A DNA stretch of 64,000 bases, from contig JBHEPF010000145.1 of assembly GCA_046260445.1 (NCBI GenBank), positions 12,708 to 76,707 of the forward strand. The letters run 5' to 3'. This DNA is from F2B08 sp046260445 (GTDB taxonomy: Bacteria > Actinomycetota > Actinomycetes > Actinomycetales > Dermatophilaceae). The position numbers and the translations under genes are program-made. The notes beneath the pieces are model-generated. The model searched no databases and was not told where the DNA came from. It worked only from the letters and a program-made list of their open reading frames with translations. Shown in pieces: positions 52,905 through 60,839 of this stretch; positions within the stretch are counted from its first letter, which is position 1; the number at the start of each line of letters is the position of its first letter.

Positions 52905-54898
52905 CCGAGGACACCCTCGCCCTCCATCTGCCCGTCCTCGCGACGATCCTCATCCCGTTCGCCGCGGCCCTGCTCGGTCTCGCCGCCGCCCGGCGCGGGG
53001 TCGCTCGCGACATCGCCGTCATCGCGGGCTTCCTCGCTCTCGTCTCGGCCGCATACCGGCTGGTGACCGTCCAGGGGCCGGCCGTGGGTTCCGACGTCCC
53101 GGTCCTGACGACATCGAGCGGGATCCCGCCGATCTCACTCGGCGAGCTGACGATCCCGTTCCAGATCGCCGTGGGGCCGCGGACCGCGCTCATCAGCGTC
53201 GTCGTCGCCGGAGTGACCCTCGCGGTCCTCGCCTTCACGACGTGGTACCTACGGGAGGACGACCGGCTCGGAGTCTTCCTGTCGACGGTCTCGCTCTTCG
53301 CCGCAGCGATGCAGCTCGTCGTCCACTCCGGTGACCTGATCCTCACCCTCGTCGGCTGGGAGGTGATGGGCTTCTGCTCCTACCTGCTCATCGGCCACTG
53401 GAGCCGAACGGTGCGGGCCAGGCGGGCCGCCTACAAGTCGTTCATCGTGACCCGGCTGGCCGACGTCGGGTTCGTCCTCGGGGTCGTGATCCTCGCCGCC
53501 GGAGCCCGGTCCACCGGCTACGCCGACGTGGTGACGCACTGGACGGCGAACGCGGGCACCACGCTCACCGTCGCCATGGCGTGCCTCGTCGTCGCCGTCC
53601 TCGGCAAGTCCGCGCAGGTGCCGTTCCAGGACTGGCTCCCCGACGCCATGGCCGGCCCGACCCCGGCGTCGGCGCTCATCCATGCGGCGACGATGGTCGC
53701 CGCCGGCACCGTCGTGCTCGCCCAGCTCTCGCTCCTGCTCGCCCTGGCGCCGGGCGCCCAGTGGATCCTCGCCGTGAGCGTCGCCCTGACGATGGTCCTC
53801 GGGGCCGTCCTCGCCATCGGGCAGAGCGACCTCAAGGCTCTGCTCGCGTGGTCGACGGTGAGCCAGGTCGCCATCATGCTGGCGCCGCTCGCCGTCCTCG
53901 CCGACGTCGCGACGTCTGCGACAGGGCTCAGCGCCGCAGCCCTCTTCCATCTCTACGCGCACGCACTGTTCAAGGCGCTCCTCTTCCTCACCCTCGGCTG
54001 GCTCTCCTTCGCGGTGCACTCGACCCTCGCGACGCGGTTGCAGGGCTCGGCGCGACGCCTGCTGTCGAGGGCAGCCGTCGGCATCGGGCTCGCCGCACTG
54101 GCGGGCCTCCCTCTCGTCGTCGGCGGCTGGTCCAAGGAGCTCGTCCTCGCGACCGTCGCGGACGAGGCCGGGGCGGTCGGCGCCCGGGGGTGGGTCGTCC
54201 TCGCCGCCCTCGTCGTGACGGTCGTCCTCACCGCGATGTATGCGACCCGCGCCGCCCTCATCCTCCTGCGCCACGGGCCTGCGAACGGGCTGGTGAACGG
54301 GCCTGCGGCCAGGGCCGGCACCCTGGACGAGAACCTCTCCACCGGTGAGCTGCGGGCAGCCCGGGCGACCCGCGCAGCCCAGCGTGAGGCCCTGCACGCG
54401 AGCGACGCGGCCCCCTTCACGGCCAAGCTCGTCATCGCCGTTCTCACCATCGCCACCGCCGTCGGCGGAGTGCTGATGCTCGGCTTCGACCGGCTACTCG
54501 GGGTGGAGGCGCACATCTCCGTCCTCTGGCTGACGGTCACCCTCGCGCTCGCCCTGCTCGGCGGGGCCCTGACCTGGGTCCTCGGTCGGGGAGGCGACCT
54601 CGCGCTCCGGCTCGGTGACCGACAGGCCAGGTGGGACTCCGGGTTCGGCGTCGACCGGCTCTACCTCGCGACGGTCGCCGCCCCCGTCCTCTCCCTGGCG
54701 CGCGGCGTCGCACGGCTCGACCACGGGGTCGTGGACGCCCCCGTGCGCGCGGCCGCCCGGGGCGCGGTGCGGCTGTCCGACCGGGTGGGGGACACGCATA
54801 CCTCGAAGCCGCTGTCCGCAGTCTCGCTCGTCGGGATCGGACTGCTCGTGCTGCTCGCCCTCGCCGTGACCGTCGCCCTCATCGGCGGTGCGTCGTGA
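52901..54898 (+). CDS. nuoL2: Complex I-like antiporter subunit L, second copy
   Basis: 665 residues, about 16 helices. Key blocks are GWEVMGFCSYLLIGHW (Glu), GKSAQVPFQDWLPDAMAGPTPASALIHAATM (shown here split: GKSAQVPFQDWL and GPTPASALIHAA), QSDLKALLAWSTVSQ (Lys) and HLYAHALFKALLFLTLG. The proton-channel residues I can recognise are therefore kept. The C-terminal amphipathic lateral helix is represented by the Ala/Arg/Asp-rich stretch near residues 590-640. It overlaps nuoK2 and nuoM2. Confidence 0.92.
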   Translation: MTEDTLALHLPVLATILIPFAAALLGLAAARRGVARDIAVIAGFLALVSAAYRLVTVQGPAVGSDVPVLTTSSGIPPISLGELTIPFQIAVGPRTALISVVVAGVTLAVLAFTTWYLREDDRLGVFLSTVSLFAAAMQLVVHSGDLILTLVGWEVMGFCSYLLIGHWSRTVRARRAAYKSFIVTRLADVGFVLGVVILAAGARSTGYADVVTHWTANAGTTLTVAMACLVVAVLGKSAQVPFQDWLPDAMAGPTPASALIHAATMVAAGTVVLAQLSLLLALAPGAQWILAVSVALTMVLGAVLAIGQSDLKALLAWSTVSQVAIMLAPLAVLADVATSATGLSAAALFHLYAHALFKALLFLTLGWLSFAVHSTLATRLQGSARRLLSRAAVGIGLAALAGLPLVVGGWSKELVLATVADEAGAVGARGWVVLAALVVTVVLTAMYATRAALILLRHGPANGLVNGPAARAGTLDENLSTGELRAARATRAAQREALHASDAAPFTAKLVIAVLTIATAVGGVLMLGFDRLLGVEAHISVLWLTVTLALALLGGALTWVLGRGGDLALRLGDRQARWDSGFGVDRLYLATVAAPVLSLARGVARLDHGVVDAPVRAAARGAVRLSDRVGDTHTSKPLSAVSLVGIGLLVLLALAVTVALIGGAS

Positions 54899-56370
54899 TC
54901 CTCGTCAGCGCCATCGCGCTCCCGCTTCTCGTCGGGCTGTGGCTCGTCACAGCCGGTCGCCGGCTGCCGCGAGAGCCCGCGTGGACCCTCGCGATGGTCG
55001 TCACCCTCCTGAGCCTCGGGTTCACCGGAGCCGCGATCGCAACCGGCGCCTCGGTCGACCAGCCGTGGGTGTCCCGCCTCGGTCTCTCGCTCGCGCTCGG
55101 CATCGACGGGATCAGCGCGCCGCTCCTCGTGCTCACCGCGGGGATCGGGGTGCTCGTCGTCCTCCTCGCCCGCGCCCACCTGCCCCTCGGCGGCGCGCCC
55201 TCGACCTATCTCGGCGCCGTCCTCCTCGCGACCGGCGGGGCGCTCGCCACCTTCGCCGCCCGGGACGCGATCCTGTTCTTCGTCGCCTTCGAGCTCGTCC
55301 TCATCCCGGTGTGGGTGCTCATCCATCGCTTCGGCGACCGGCACGACGAGGCCGCGCGCCGCGACGCCGGGCTGCGGTTCGTCCTCTTCACCGTGACCGG
55401 CTCGGTGCTCATGCTCGTCGGCATCCTCACCCTCGTGAGCGCCGCCGGGACGAGCCGACTGGACGAGCTCGTCACCGCGGGAGCCGCCCTGCCACTCGGC
55501 ACCCAGACCCTCGTCGCGGTCCTGCTCACCGCCGGGCTCGCCATCAAGGTGCCGGTCTTCCCGCTCCACACCTGGCTCCCGGCGGCCCACACGATCGCCC
55601 CCACCGGAGGCTCGGTCATCCTCGCCGCAGTGCTGCTCAAGATGGGCACCTACGGTCTGGTCCGCCTGCCGGTCGCCTCGGTCCCCGACGGCTTCGCCCG
55701 CATCGCGCCGGTCCTCGCCGTCCTCGCCGCGACGGGCATCGTCTGGGGAGGTCTGGTCTGCCTCGTCGAGGTCGAGGCGAAGCGGCTCATCGCCTACTCC
55801 TCGGTCGCGCACATGGGCTTCGTCGTCCTCGGCCTCGCCTCGGGCACCGTCGTGGGCGTCCAGGCCGCACTCATCGGCAACATCGCGCACGGCGTCATCG
55901 CCGCCCTGCTCTTCGTCGTCGTCGGCGGGCTCAAGGAGCGCTGGGGGCGAGTGCGCTTCGACGCTCCGCTGCCCGCGCTGCGCGAGTACGCGCCGCGGCT
56001 CGGCTTCGTTCTCATCCTCGGACTCGCGGCCGGCCTCGGCCTGCCCGGTCTCGCCGGGTTCTGGGGCGAGGTGATGGCGGTCTACGGTGCGTGGGTCAGC
56101 TCGCTCGGGCCCGGGTTCCTGCTCAAGGCGACCTCCGCCTTGGCGGCCCTCGGCGCGGTGCTGGCCGCCGCATACTCCCTCAGAGTGGCCCGCCTGCTCT
56201 GGGTGGGCGAGGCGGAGGTCCCCGCCGAGCCCACCGGCGCAAGTGAGACCGCCGGAGCCGAGCGGCTCGTCCTCGCGGTCCTGGCCGTCGCGATCGTCGT
56301 GCTTGGACTCGTCCCGCACCTCGTCTGGAGCATCACCCTCGCCGACGTCACGGCGGTGATGGGCCGATGA
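54895..56370 (+). CDS. nuoM2: Complex I-like antiporter subunit M, second copy
   Basis: 491 residues, about 14 helices. Conserved sites are FVAFELVLIPVWVLI (Glu), GLAIKVPVFPLHTWLPAAH (Lys), VEAKRLIAYSSVAHMGFVVLG (Lys, here retained, unlike NuoM1) and GNIAHGVIAALLFVV. GTG 54895 overlaps the nuoL2 stop and the stop overlaps nuoN2. Confidence 0.93.
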   Translation: MILVSAIALPLLVGLWLVTAGRRLPREPAWTLAMVVTLLSLGFTGAAIATGASVDQPWVSRLGLSLALGIDGISAPLLVLTAGIGVLVVLLARAHLPLGGAPSTYLGAVLLATGGALATFAARDAILFFVAFELVLIPVWVLIHRFGDRHDEAARRDAGLRFVLFTVTGSVLMLVGILTLVSAAGTSRLDELVTAGAALPLGTQTLVAVLLTAGLAIKVPVFPLHTWLPAAHTIAPTGGSVILAAVLLKMGTYGLVRLPVASVPDGFARIAPVLAVLAATGIVWGGLVCLVEVEAKRLIAYSSVAHMGFVVLGLASGTVVGVQAALIGNIAHGVIAALLFVVVGGLKERWGRVRFDAPLPALREYAPRLGFVLILGLAAGLGLPGLAGFWGEVMAVYGAWVSSLGPGFLLKATSALAALGAVLAAAYSLRVARLLWVGEAEVPAEPTGASETAGAERLVLAVLAVAIVVLGLVPHLVWSITLADVTAVMGR

Positions 56371-57839
56371 GAGTCGCCGTCGACTGGCTCACCCTCGCCC
56401 CGGTGCTGGCCCCCGCGCTCGGCGCCCTCCTCGTCCTGCTCGTCGACGCCGTCGTACCCCGCGCCCGTCCGGCCCCCCTCGCGATCTCCCTCATCGGACT
56501 CGGGGCCGGGATCGGGGTCGCCGGATGGGCGGCCGCCGGAGGCGGCACCGTCCGCTCGCTCTGTCTGGACGCACCCGAGGGCGCCTGCCTGTATGCGGCC
56601 CCTCCGATGGCGAGCATCCTCCAGATCGCAGCGCTCGGGGCGGCGGTCGTCGTCATCCTCATGCTCCTCGCCGACCGGTCCGGGTCGGATGAGCCGCTCA
56701 CGGGCGGTGCGGCCGTCTCCGCCGCGCTCGTCCTCGCTGCGAGCGCCGGGGCAACCGGAGTCGTCGCGGCCCAGGATCTCGGCTCGTGGCTCGTCACCCT
56801 CGAGCTCGCGACCCTGCCGATGGTCGCCCTCGTCGCGCTGGCGGCCCGGCGCGAGGCCGTCCACGGCGCGCTCACCCTGCTCGTCACCTCGGTGCTCTCC
56901 TTCGCGCTCCTCGCGCTCGGGGTGGCGCTGTGGGTCATCGCGACGGGGTCCTCGACGTTCGCGACATCGGGCGTACGCGACGCCTGGGCCTCGCCCGAGC
57001 ACCGGCTCGTCCTCGTCGCCGCCGTCCTCGTGCTGCTGGCCGGGCTCGGCTTCAAGCTCAGCCTCGTGCCGTTCCACGCCTGGACCCCGGTGACGTATGT
57101 GGGGGCCGCCCTCCCCGTCACGCTCGCCCTCGCGACGGTCTCCAAGATCGCCGCCCTCGGGGCTCTCATCACGGTGGTCCGGGCGCTCGCGTCGGTCGTC
57201 CAGGACCCGGCTCCGACGGCCGTCATCCTCGCTTTCGCCGCCGTGGCCCTGGTCTCGATGCTCCTCGGGGCCGTCGTCGCGCTGCGCCAGGTGGACCCGG
57301 TCCGCCTGCTGGCCTGGTCGGCCATCGGACAGGCGGGGTGGGTCGTGCTCCCCCTCGCCGCCGTCACCGCCGCCGCGGCCGATGCGGCGGCGGGCTACCT
57401 CGCCGCCTACGTGGTCGCGACGACGGTCGCCTTCGCCGTCGTGCACCTCGTCCACGGCCCCGTCGCGGCCGGTTCGCCGGCCCGGCCCCGCGAGCTGTCG
57501 CATACGGGCGGTCTGGCGCGCACCCACGCGATCCTCGGTGGCGTGCTCGTCCTGGCCCTGCTGTCGCTGGCCGGACTGCCACCCGGCATCGTCGGTCTCG
57601 TCGCCAAGATCGTCGCGCTCCAGCCCGTGGTCGCCGCAGGGCTGTGGCCGGTGGCGGTCGTCGCCGTGGTCGGCGCGGTCCTCGGGGTCGCCGTCTACCT
57701 GCGCTGGGTGGCCATCCTCCTCGGCGCCGGACGCTCGCCCGGCCCGCTGCAGCGGATGGTCGGCTCCCGGGCCGGGCTCGGCCTCGCCGCTGCGGCTCTC
57801 GTCGTCACGAGCCTCCTCCCGGGACTGATCTTCCGCTGA
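56367..57839 (+). CDS. nuoN2: Complex I-like antiporter subunit N, second copy
   Basis: 490 residues, about 14 helices; the most diverged antiporter-like subunit here. FKLSLVPFHAWTP and the Lys of ATVSKIAAL remain, as does VGLVAKIVAL. The block that reads TDMKRLLAYSS in NuoN1 is VDPVRLLAWSA, losing a Lys thought to serve proton transfer. It ends the second cluster. No polyprenyl synthase or other gene is coupled to it. Confidence 0.9.
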   Translation: MRVAVDWLTLAPVLAPALGALLVLLVDAVVPRARPAPLAISLIGLGAGIGVAGWAAAGGGTVRSLCLDAPEGACLYAAPPMASILQIAALGAAVVVILMLLADRSGSDEPLTGGAAVSAALVLAASAGATGVVAAQDLGSWLVTLELATLPMVALVALAARREAVHGALTLLVTSVLSFALLALGVALWVIATGSSTFATSGVRDAWASPEHRLVLVAAVLVLLAGLGFKLSLVPFHAWTPVTYVGAALPVTLALATVSKIAALGALITVVRALASVVQDPAPTAVILAFAAVALVSMLLGAVVALRQVDPVRLLAWSAIGQAGWVVLPLAAVTAAAADAAAGYLAAYVVATTVAFAVVHLVHGPVAAGSPARPRELSHTGGLARTHAILGGVLVLALLSLAGLPPGIVGLVAKIVALQPVVAAGLWPVAVVAVVGAVLGVAVYLRWVAILLGAGRSPGPLQRMVGSRAGLGLAAAALVVTSLLPGLIFR

Positions 57840-58102
57840 GCGGTGACCACCCGATGCCTGACCGGTGACTCCGCGGGTGCGCCAGATCCTCGGCACTCGC
57901 CCGGATCCTCCTGTCCGGGACGAGGTCCTCGAGAGCGGCCCTGCAACTGCAGGGGCAGCGTCGCCGCCGCGGTCCGTCGCCCGAGGAACTGGGTGAGCGA
58001 CGAAGATCTGGGCCGGGCGGTCCGGGCGGCCGTGCCGAAATGCGGCGCGGTGGCGACCGGGCACACGGAACGGACCGGGCATTCGCTAGCGTTGCCCCTG
58101 CC
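57840..58102. other. Intergenic region after nuoN2 with a palindrome
   Basis: 263 bp between nuoN2 and htpX. It holds a perfect dyad, CCCTGCA (57939-57945) and TGCAGGG (57948-57954), with 2 nt between; the loop is too short for a good terminator, so an operator is more likely. A GTG-started 87-codon frame at 57843 has no recognisable features and I do not call it a gene. Confidence 0.35.
58087..58092 (+). promoter_or_regulatory. Candidate -10 box of htpX
   Basis: TAGCGT ends 11 nt before the htpX ATG at 58103, giving a leader of only a few bases. Confidence 0.4.
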
Positions 58103-58960
58103 ATGAACAAGCACTACAACGGACTCAAGACGGCGGCGCTCTTCGGGGCGATCTGGGCGCTGCTGCTGGGCATCGGCTCACTCATCGGGGGCGGCCGGTT
58201 CATCTGGCTCTTCGCGCTCATCGGCGTCGCGACGACCTTCTACGGCTACTGGAACTCCGACAAGCTCGCCATCAAGGCGATGCGCGCCCAGCCCGTCAGC
58301 GAGGCCGAGGCGCCGGCCATGTACCGGATCGTACGTGAGCTCTCGGAGAAGGCCGGACAGCCGATGCCGCGGCTCTACATCAGCCCGACCGCCGCCCCGA
58401 ACGCCTTCGCGACCGGTCGCAACCCCGACAACGCCGCGGTGTGCTGCACCCAGGGCATCCTCGAGCTGCTGGACGAGCGCGAGCTGCGCGGGGTCCTCGG
58501 CCATGAGCTCATGCACGTCTACAACCGGGACATCCTCACCGGCTCGGTCGCGGCCGCGCTCGCCGGCATCATCACCTCGGTCGCCCAGATGGCGCTGTTC
58601 TTCGGCGGGGGACGGGACCGGGGCGGCAACCCCCTCGCGATGCTCGGGATGGCCCTGCTCGCGCCACTGGCGGCCGCGGTCATCCAGACGGCGATCAGCC
58701 GCACCCGCGAGTACGACGCCGACCAGGACGGGGCCAGGCTCACCGGCGACCCGATCGCCCTTGCGTCGGCCCTGCAGAAGCTTCAGTACGGAACGGCGCG
58801 CGCCCCGCTGCCGCCCAGCCCCGAGCTCGTCAACACGAGCCACATGATGATTGCCAACCCGTTCCGGGCCCAGGACGTCTCCCGATTCTTCGCCACCCAC
58901 CCGCCGATGCCCGAGCGCATCGCCCGCCTCGAGGACATGGCCGGCCAGCGCCTGCCGTGA
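58103..58960 (+). CDS. htpX: M48-family zinc metalloprotease HtpX
   Basis: Membrane-bound protease for quality control of damaged membrane proteins. The 285 residues have two N-terminal helices (AALFGAIWALLLGIGSLI, FIWLFALIGVATTFYGY), the zinc site HELMH in VLGHELMHVYNRDIL, two further hydrophobic segments and the third zinc ligand in SRTREYDADQDGARL. The C-terminus FATHPPMPERIARLE is typical HtpX. ATG 58103 follows a TAGCGT box; a longer in-frame start at 58040 is unlikely. Confidence 0.95.
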   Translation: MNKHYNGLKTAALFGAIWALLLGIGSLIGGGRFIWLFALIGVATTFYGYWNSDKLAIKAMRAQPVSEAEAPAMYRIVRELSEKAGQPMPRLYISPTAAPNAFATGRNPDNAAVCCTQGILELLDERELRGVLGHELMHVYNRDILTGSVAAALAGIITSVAQMALFFGGGRDRGGNPLAMLGMALLAPLAAAVIQTAISRTREYDADQDGARLTGDPIALASALQKLQYGTARAPLPPSPELVNTSHMMIANPFRAQDVSRFFATHPPMPERIARLEDMAGQRLP

Positions 58961-59090
58961 CTCAGCTTTCTCTCCCAGGTAAGGAAGGTTCAACGTCGGG
59001 AGGCAACCGTTCCCTCCCGAACGTGAGGGTTCTCTCCCAGGGAGGAAAAGCCGTGCCTCCGCCCATATGGACGAGACGTAGGATCCCCCC
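58961..59090. promoter_or_regulatory. Repeats, hairpin and promoter before the ABC exporter
   Basis: 130 bp. A 12-bp direct repeat TTCTCTCCCAGG occurs at 58968-58979 and 59030-59041. Between the copies lies a hairpin with 7-bp arms CGGGAGG (58997-59003) and CCTCCCG (59013-59019), a possible htpX terminator although without a T run. The -10 box TAGGAT (59079-59084) ends 7 nt before the exporter ATG at 59091. The direct repeats could be a regulator site. Confidence 0.45.
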
Positions 59091-60839
59091 ATGCTCATCC
59101 GGCTGCTGCGAGGCGCTCTGCCGCCGTACGCCGGCTACCTCGCTGCGATCGCCGTGCTCCAGCTCGTCGGTGTCATCGCGACGCTCTACCTGCCGAGCCT
59201 CAACGGCCGGATCATCGACAACGGCGTCGCTCGCGGGGACGTCGACTACATCTGGCGCACCGGCCTGGTCATGCTCGCCGTCTCGTTCGTCGCGATCGTC
59301 ACGGCCATCTCGATCGCCCGGCTCGGCTCCCGTGTCGCCGCGAGCGTGGGCCGGGACACCCGGGGACGGGTCTTCGGCAGGGTGCTGTCCTTCAGCGATC
59401 GCGAGGTGATGGACTTCGGGGCGCCCACTCTCATCACCCGCGCCGGCAACGACGTGACCCAGGTGCAGAGCGTCCTGTCGATGCTGCTCATGGTCGTCGT
59501 CCAGGCCCCGATCATGATGATCGGTGGGATCATCATGGCCCTGCAGGAGGACGCCGGCCTGGCCTGGATCATGGCGGTCGCCGTGCCTCTCCTCGCGGTC
59601 GCCGTCGGGCTCGTCATCTCTCGCATGGTCCCGTGGTTCAAGGCGATGCAGGAGTCGGTCGACCGGGTCAACCGCATCCTGCGCGAGCAGATCACCGGCG
59701 TGCGCGTCGTGCGTGCCTTCGTCCGGGAGCAGGTCGAGCGGGACCGCTTCGAGGTCGCGAACGTCACCTACACAGGTGCCGCGTTCGCGGTCGGCAAGCT
59801 CATGGCGCTGGCCTTCCCGATCGTCATGGTGATCTTCAACCTCTCCACCGCCGCCGTGCTGTGGTTCGGCGCGCACCGGGTCGAGGCGGGACAGGTCCAG
59901 GTCGGCGCCCTCATCGCCTTCCAGCAGTACCTCATCCAGGTGCTCATGGCCGTGATGATGACGACGATGACGGCAATGATGATCCCGCGCGCCGAGGTGA
60001 GCTCGCGGCGGATCGTCGAGGTTCTCGAGACCGAGTCGACCGTCGTCGACCCCGCCGCCCCGCAGCCGATCACGGAGCGGTATGCGGGGGTCGAGTTCCG
60101 CGACGTCACGTTCCACTACCCGGGGGCCGAGGCGCCCGTGCTGGCCGGGGTGAGCTTCACCGCCCGGCCGGGCACGACGACGGCCATCATCGGCTCGACG
60201 GGCTCGGGGAAGACCACCCTGCTCAGCCTCATCCCGCGCCTTCACGACGTCACCGGTGGCGCTGTCCTCGTCGGGGGGCGGGACGTGAGGGAGGCCAGGC
60301 TCGAGGACGTCTGGTCGCGGATCGCGCTCGTCCCGCAGAAGCCATACCTCTTCTCCGGCACCGTCGCGAGCAACCTCCGCTACGGCGACCCGGACGCCGC
60401 TGACGCCTCGCTCTGGGACGCCCTCGGCATCGCCCAGGCCGAGGACTTCGTCGGGCGCATGGACGGCGGTCTCGAGGCCCGGATCGCGCAAGGTGGCACC
60501 AACGTCTCCGGCGGCCAGCGCCAGCGGATCGCCATCGCGCGTGCCTTGGCCCGAGGCGCCGACATCCTCGTCTTCGACGACTCGTTCTCGGCGCTGGATG
60601 TCGCGACGGACGCGCGGCTGCGGGCTGCGCTCGCGGTGCGCACCGCATACACGACCGTCATCGTCGTCGCCCAGCGGGTCTCGACGATCACCGGTGCCGA
60701 CCAGATCGTCGTCCTCGACGACGGCCGGGTCGTCGGGCTCGGCACCCACGAGGAGCTCCTCGAGACCTGCGAGACCTACCGCGAGATCGCGGAGAGCCAG
60801 CGGGCCGGCTCGCCCGGGACGGCGGGGGCGATGGCATGA
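59091..60839 (+). CDS. ABC exporter half-transporter with degenerate ATPase site
   Basis: 582 residues: six-helix exporter domain (1 to about 310) and a nucleotide-binding domain. Walker A is GSTGSGKT (368-375), the signature is NVSGGQRQR (471-479) and Walker B is ILVFDDSFS. The catalytic Glu is Asp497 and the switch His is Gln528 (VVAQRVSTI). Loss of both is the hallmark of the non-catalytic half of heterodimeric exporters such as TM287/TM288. The substrate is unknown. The stop overlaps the partner gene by 4 bp. Leaderless start at ATG 59091. Confidence 0.92.
   Translation: MLIRLLRGALPPYAGYLAAIAVLQLVGVIATLYLPSLNGRIIDNGVARGDVDYIWRTGLVMLAVSFVAIVTAISIARLGSRVAASVGRDTRGRVFGRVLSFSDREVMDFGAPTLITRAGNDVTQVQSVLSMLLMVVVQAPIMMIGGIIMALQEDAGLAWIMAVAVPLLAVAVGLVISRMVPWFKAMQESVDRVNRILREQITGVRVVRAFVREQVERDRFEVANVTYTGAAFAVGKLMALAFPIVMVIFNLSTAAVLWFGAHRVEAGQVQVGALIAFQQYLIQVLMAVMMTTMTAMMIPRAEVSSRRIVEVLETESTVVDPAAPQPITERYAGVEFRDVTFHYPGAEAPVLAGVSFTARPGTTTAIIGSTGSGKTTLLSLIPRLHDVTGGAVLVGGRDVREARLEDVWSRIALVPQKPYLFSGTVASNLRYGDPDAADASLWDALGIAQAEDFVGRMDGGLEARIAQGGTNVSGGQRQRIAIARALARGADILVFDDSFSALDVATDARLRAALAVRTAYTTVIVVAQRVSTITGADQIVVLDDGRVVGLGTHEELLETCETYREIAESQRAGSPGTAGAMA

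Noticed and set aside
57843..58106. 87-codon frame between nuoN2 and htpX
   Set aside because: No motif, no ribosome site, overlaps the htpX promoter and start.
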